From Pseudomonadota bacterium (GTDB taxonomy: Bacteria > Desulfobacterota > Desulfobacteria > Desulfobacterales > RPRI01): a stretch of 6,991 bases of DNA. The position numbers and the translations under genes were made by a program. The stretch is taken from the NCBI GenBank assembly GCA_018830925.1, contig JAHJRK010000422.1, forward strand, positions 1 to 6,991. The letters run 5' to 3'. A model generated the notes under the pieces. It was not told the origin of the DNA. It saw nothing but the letters and a program-made list of their open reading frames with translations, and did no database searches. Shown here in pieces: positions 6,472 to 6,991 of this stretch (its first letter is position 1; each line of letters opens with the position of its first letter).

Positions 6472-6795
6472 ATGGCGGATTATAATATCAATATTTTTTT
6501 GGATGATGAAAGATTTAATAAAATTGAAGGCGTTCAGTTAGCTGACCAAGTTAAAATGATTGACGGGAAAAAGGCTATCCAGGTGCCTTTCAGCGACAAG
6601 GAACACAAGAAACTTATCAAGGGCTTTACGGATTTGGTCTTTGATGCGTCCAATTCCTGTGTTATTCCGGAAAATGCCGAAAAAATCCTTTTTGATATCG
6701 TTGTCAGCATGAAGACCGTAGATGTTATGAAATTTGCCATTATGAAGATTTATAGCCCTCTTGCAGGAAAAGCGCCCCGGGCAGCAAGATATTAA
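6472..6795 (+). CDS. Small hypothetical protein, 107 residues
   Basis: I do not recognise a family. The protein is soluble-looking, with no signal peptide or membrane segment. It has a charged N-terminal half (MADYNINIFLDDERF, then several lysine-rich stretches), one cysteine (in NSCVIP, about residue 63), a probable helix in PENAEKILFDIVVSMKTVDVMKFAIMKI, and a basic tail ending GKAPRAARY. The gene is well supported as real by the near-perfect Shine-Dalgarno site 5 bases before its ATG, a promoter with consensus -35 about 130 bases upstream, and a rho-independent terminator beginning 36 bases after the stop. This makes it a self-contained single-gene unit, not obviously linked to the activase gene, from which repeats separate it. 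The strong signals suggest good expression. Its function is unknown. Confidence 0.85.
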   Translation: MADYNINIFLDDERFNKIEGVQLADQVKMIDGKKAIQVPFSDKEHKKLIKGFTDLVFDASNSCVIPENAEKILFDIVVSMKTVDVMKFAIMKIYSPLAGKAPRAARY

Positions 6796-6830
6796 CCCTC
6801 GTTTGTTTCGGAATATCTGATATTTTATTC

Positions 6831-6862
6831 AAGGGAAAGATCTGACGGTCTTTCCCTTTTTT
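6831..6862 (+). terminator. Rho-independent terminator
   Basis: AAGGGAAAGA (6831-6840) and TCTTTCCCTT (6849-6858) are exact reverse complements. A T-G wobble and a C-G pair extend the stem inward, leaving a TGAC loop, and a run of T (to 6862, then G and four more T) follows. It ends the small protein gene. Confidence 0.88.
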
Positions 6863-6867
6863 GTTTT

Positions 6868-6991
6868 CAGAAACAGATGTAAGATTTATTGCATGTTGTA
6901 AAAATAACCGACACACGACGATTAAAATCATTATAAATATCATCGTCTCACACGCCGAACAAAATCGATATAAAAACTCCCAGCCGCCCAT
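6868..6991. other. Trailing AT-rich stretch, no gene seen
   Basis: No frame with a ribosome binding site or recognisable protein is visible on either strand. A 6-base inverted repeat, GACGAT (6917-6922) and ATCGTC (6942-6947), flanks an AT-rich centre; it is too short to name. The stretch may hold the upstream region of a gene beyond the window. Confidence 0.5.

Noticed and set aside
6740..6991. Minus-strand open frame of 83 codons reaching the window edge
   Set aside because: It runs through the terminator hairpin and into the end of the small protein gene, and shows no recognisable domain. Bases before its ATG lie outside the window, so a start site cannot be judged.

Overview
The window reads as a piece of a strictly anaerobic bacterial chromosome, most plausibly Desulfobacterota (the former Deltaproteobacteria: Syntrophus, Desulfobacteraceae and relatives). 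That assignment is inference. It rests on a giant acyl-CoA dehydratase activase-type protein, a family I associate with strict anaerobes, and on short intergenic repeats of the 'GGGGTCAAGGATTC...GGGTTCAAGTG' and 'AATATCGAATTTCGAA' type. There is no rRNA, tRNA or other taxonomic marker. All supported genes lie on the + strand.

Layout. Bases 1-333 are the 3' end of a DegT/DnrJ/EryC1/StrS-type PLP-dependent sugar aminotransferase. It is followed with almost no gap by a WecA/TagO-like polyprenyl-phosphate glycosyl-1-phosphate transferase (344-1534) with all its catalytic motifs. Together they look like the end of a surface-polysaccharide (O-antigen, capsule or exopolysaccharide) operon: one enzyme makes an amino sugar nucleotide, the other starts glycan assembly on the lipid carrier. 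The transferase stop codon lies inside a short repeat, and a second, longer copy of that repeat fills part of the 130-base gap downstream.

Bases 1665-6170 encode one protein of about 1501 residues. It has two BadF/BadG/BcrA/BcrD-type ATPase modules (the first with degenerate nucleotide-binding motifs, the second canonical), a cysteine cluster, a DUF2229-like region and a 2-hydroxyacyl-CoA dehydratase (HgdB)-like C-terminal half with many well-spaced cysteines. It resembles a fused activator plus iron-sulfur reductase/dehydratase; the true substrate cannot be read from the sequence. Between the cysteine cluster and the DUF2229 region sits a linker of about 55 residues built from a repeat: two identical 18-base copies 57 bases apart, both translated as STPLRG, plus an imperfect inverted repeat. 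This looks like an in-frame insertion of a mobile palindromic element into a coding gene.

Bases 6171-6471 hold more short repeats, then a good sigma70-like promoter and a leader of about 120 bases. This leads to a small unrecognised protein gene (6472-6795) with a near-perfect ribosome binding site and its own rho-independent terminator (6831-6862), so it is probably an independent single-gene unit. The last 130 bases hold no supportable gene.
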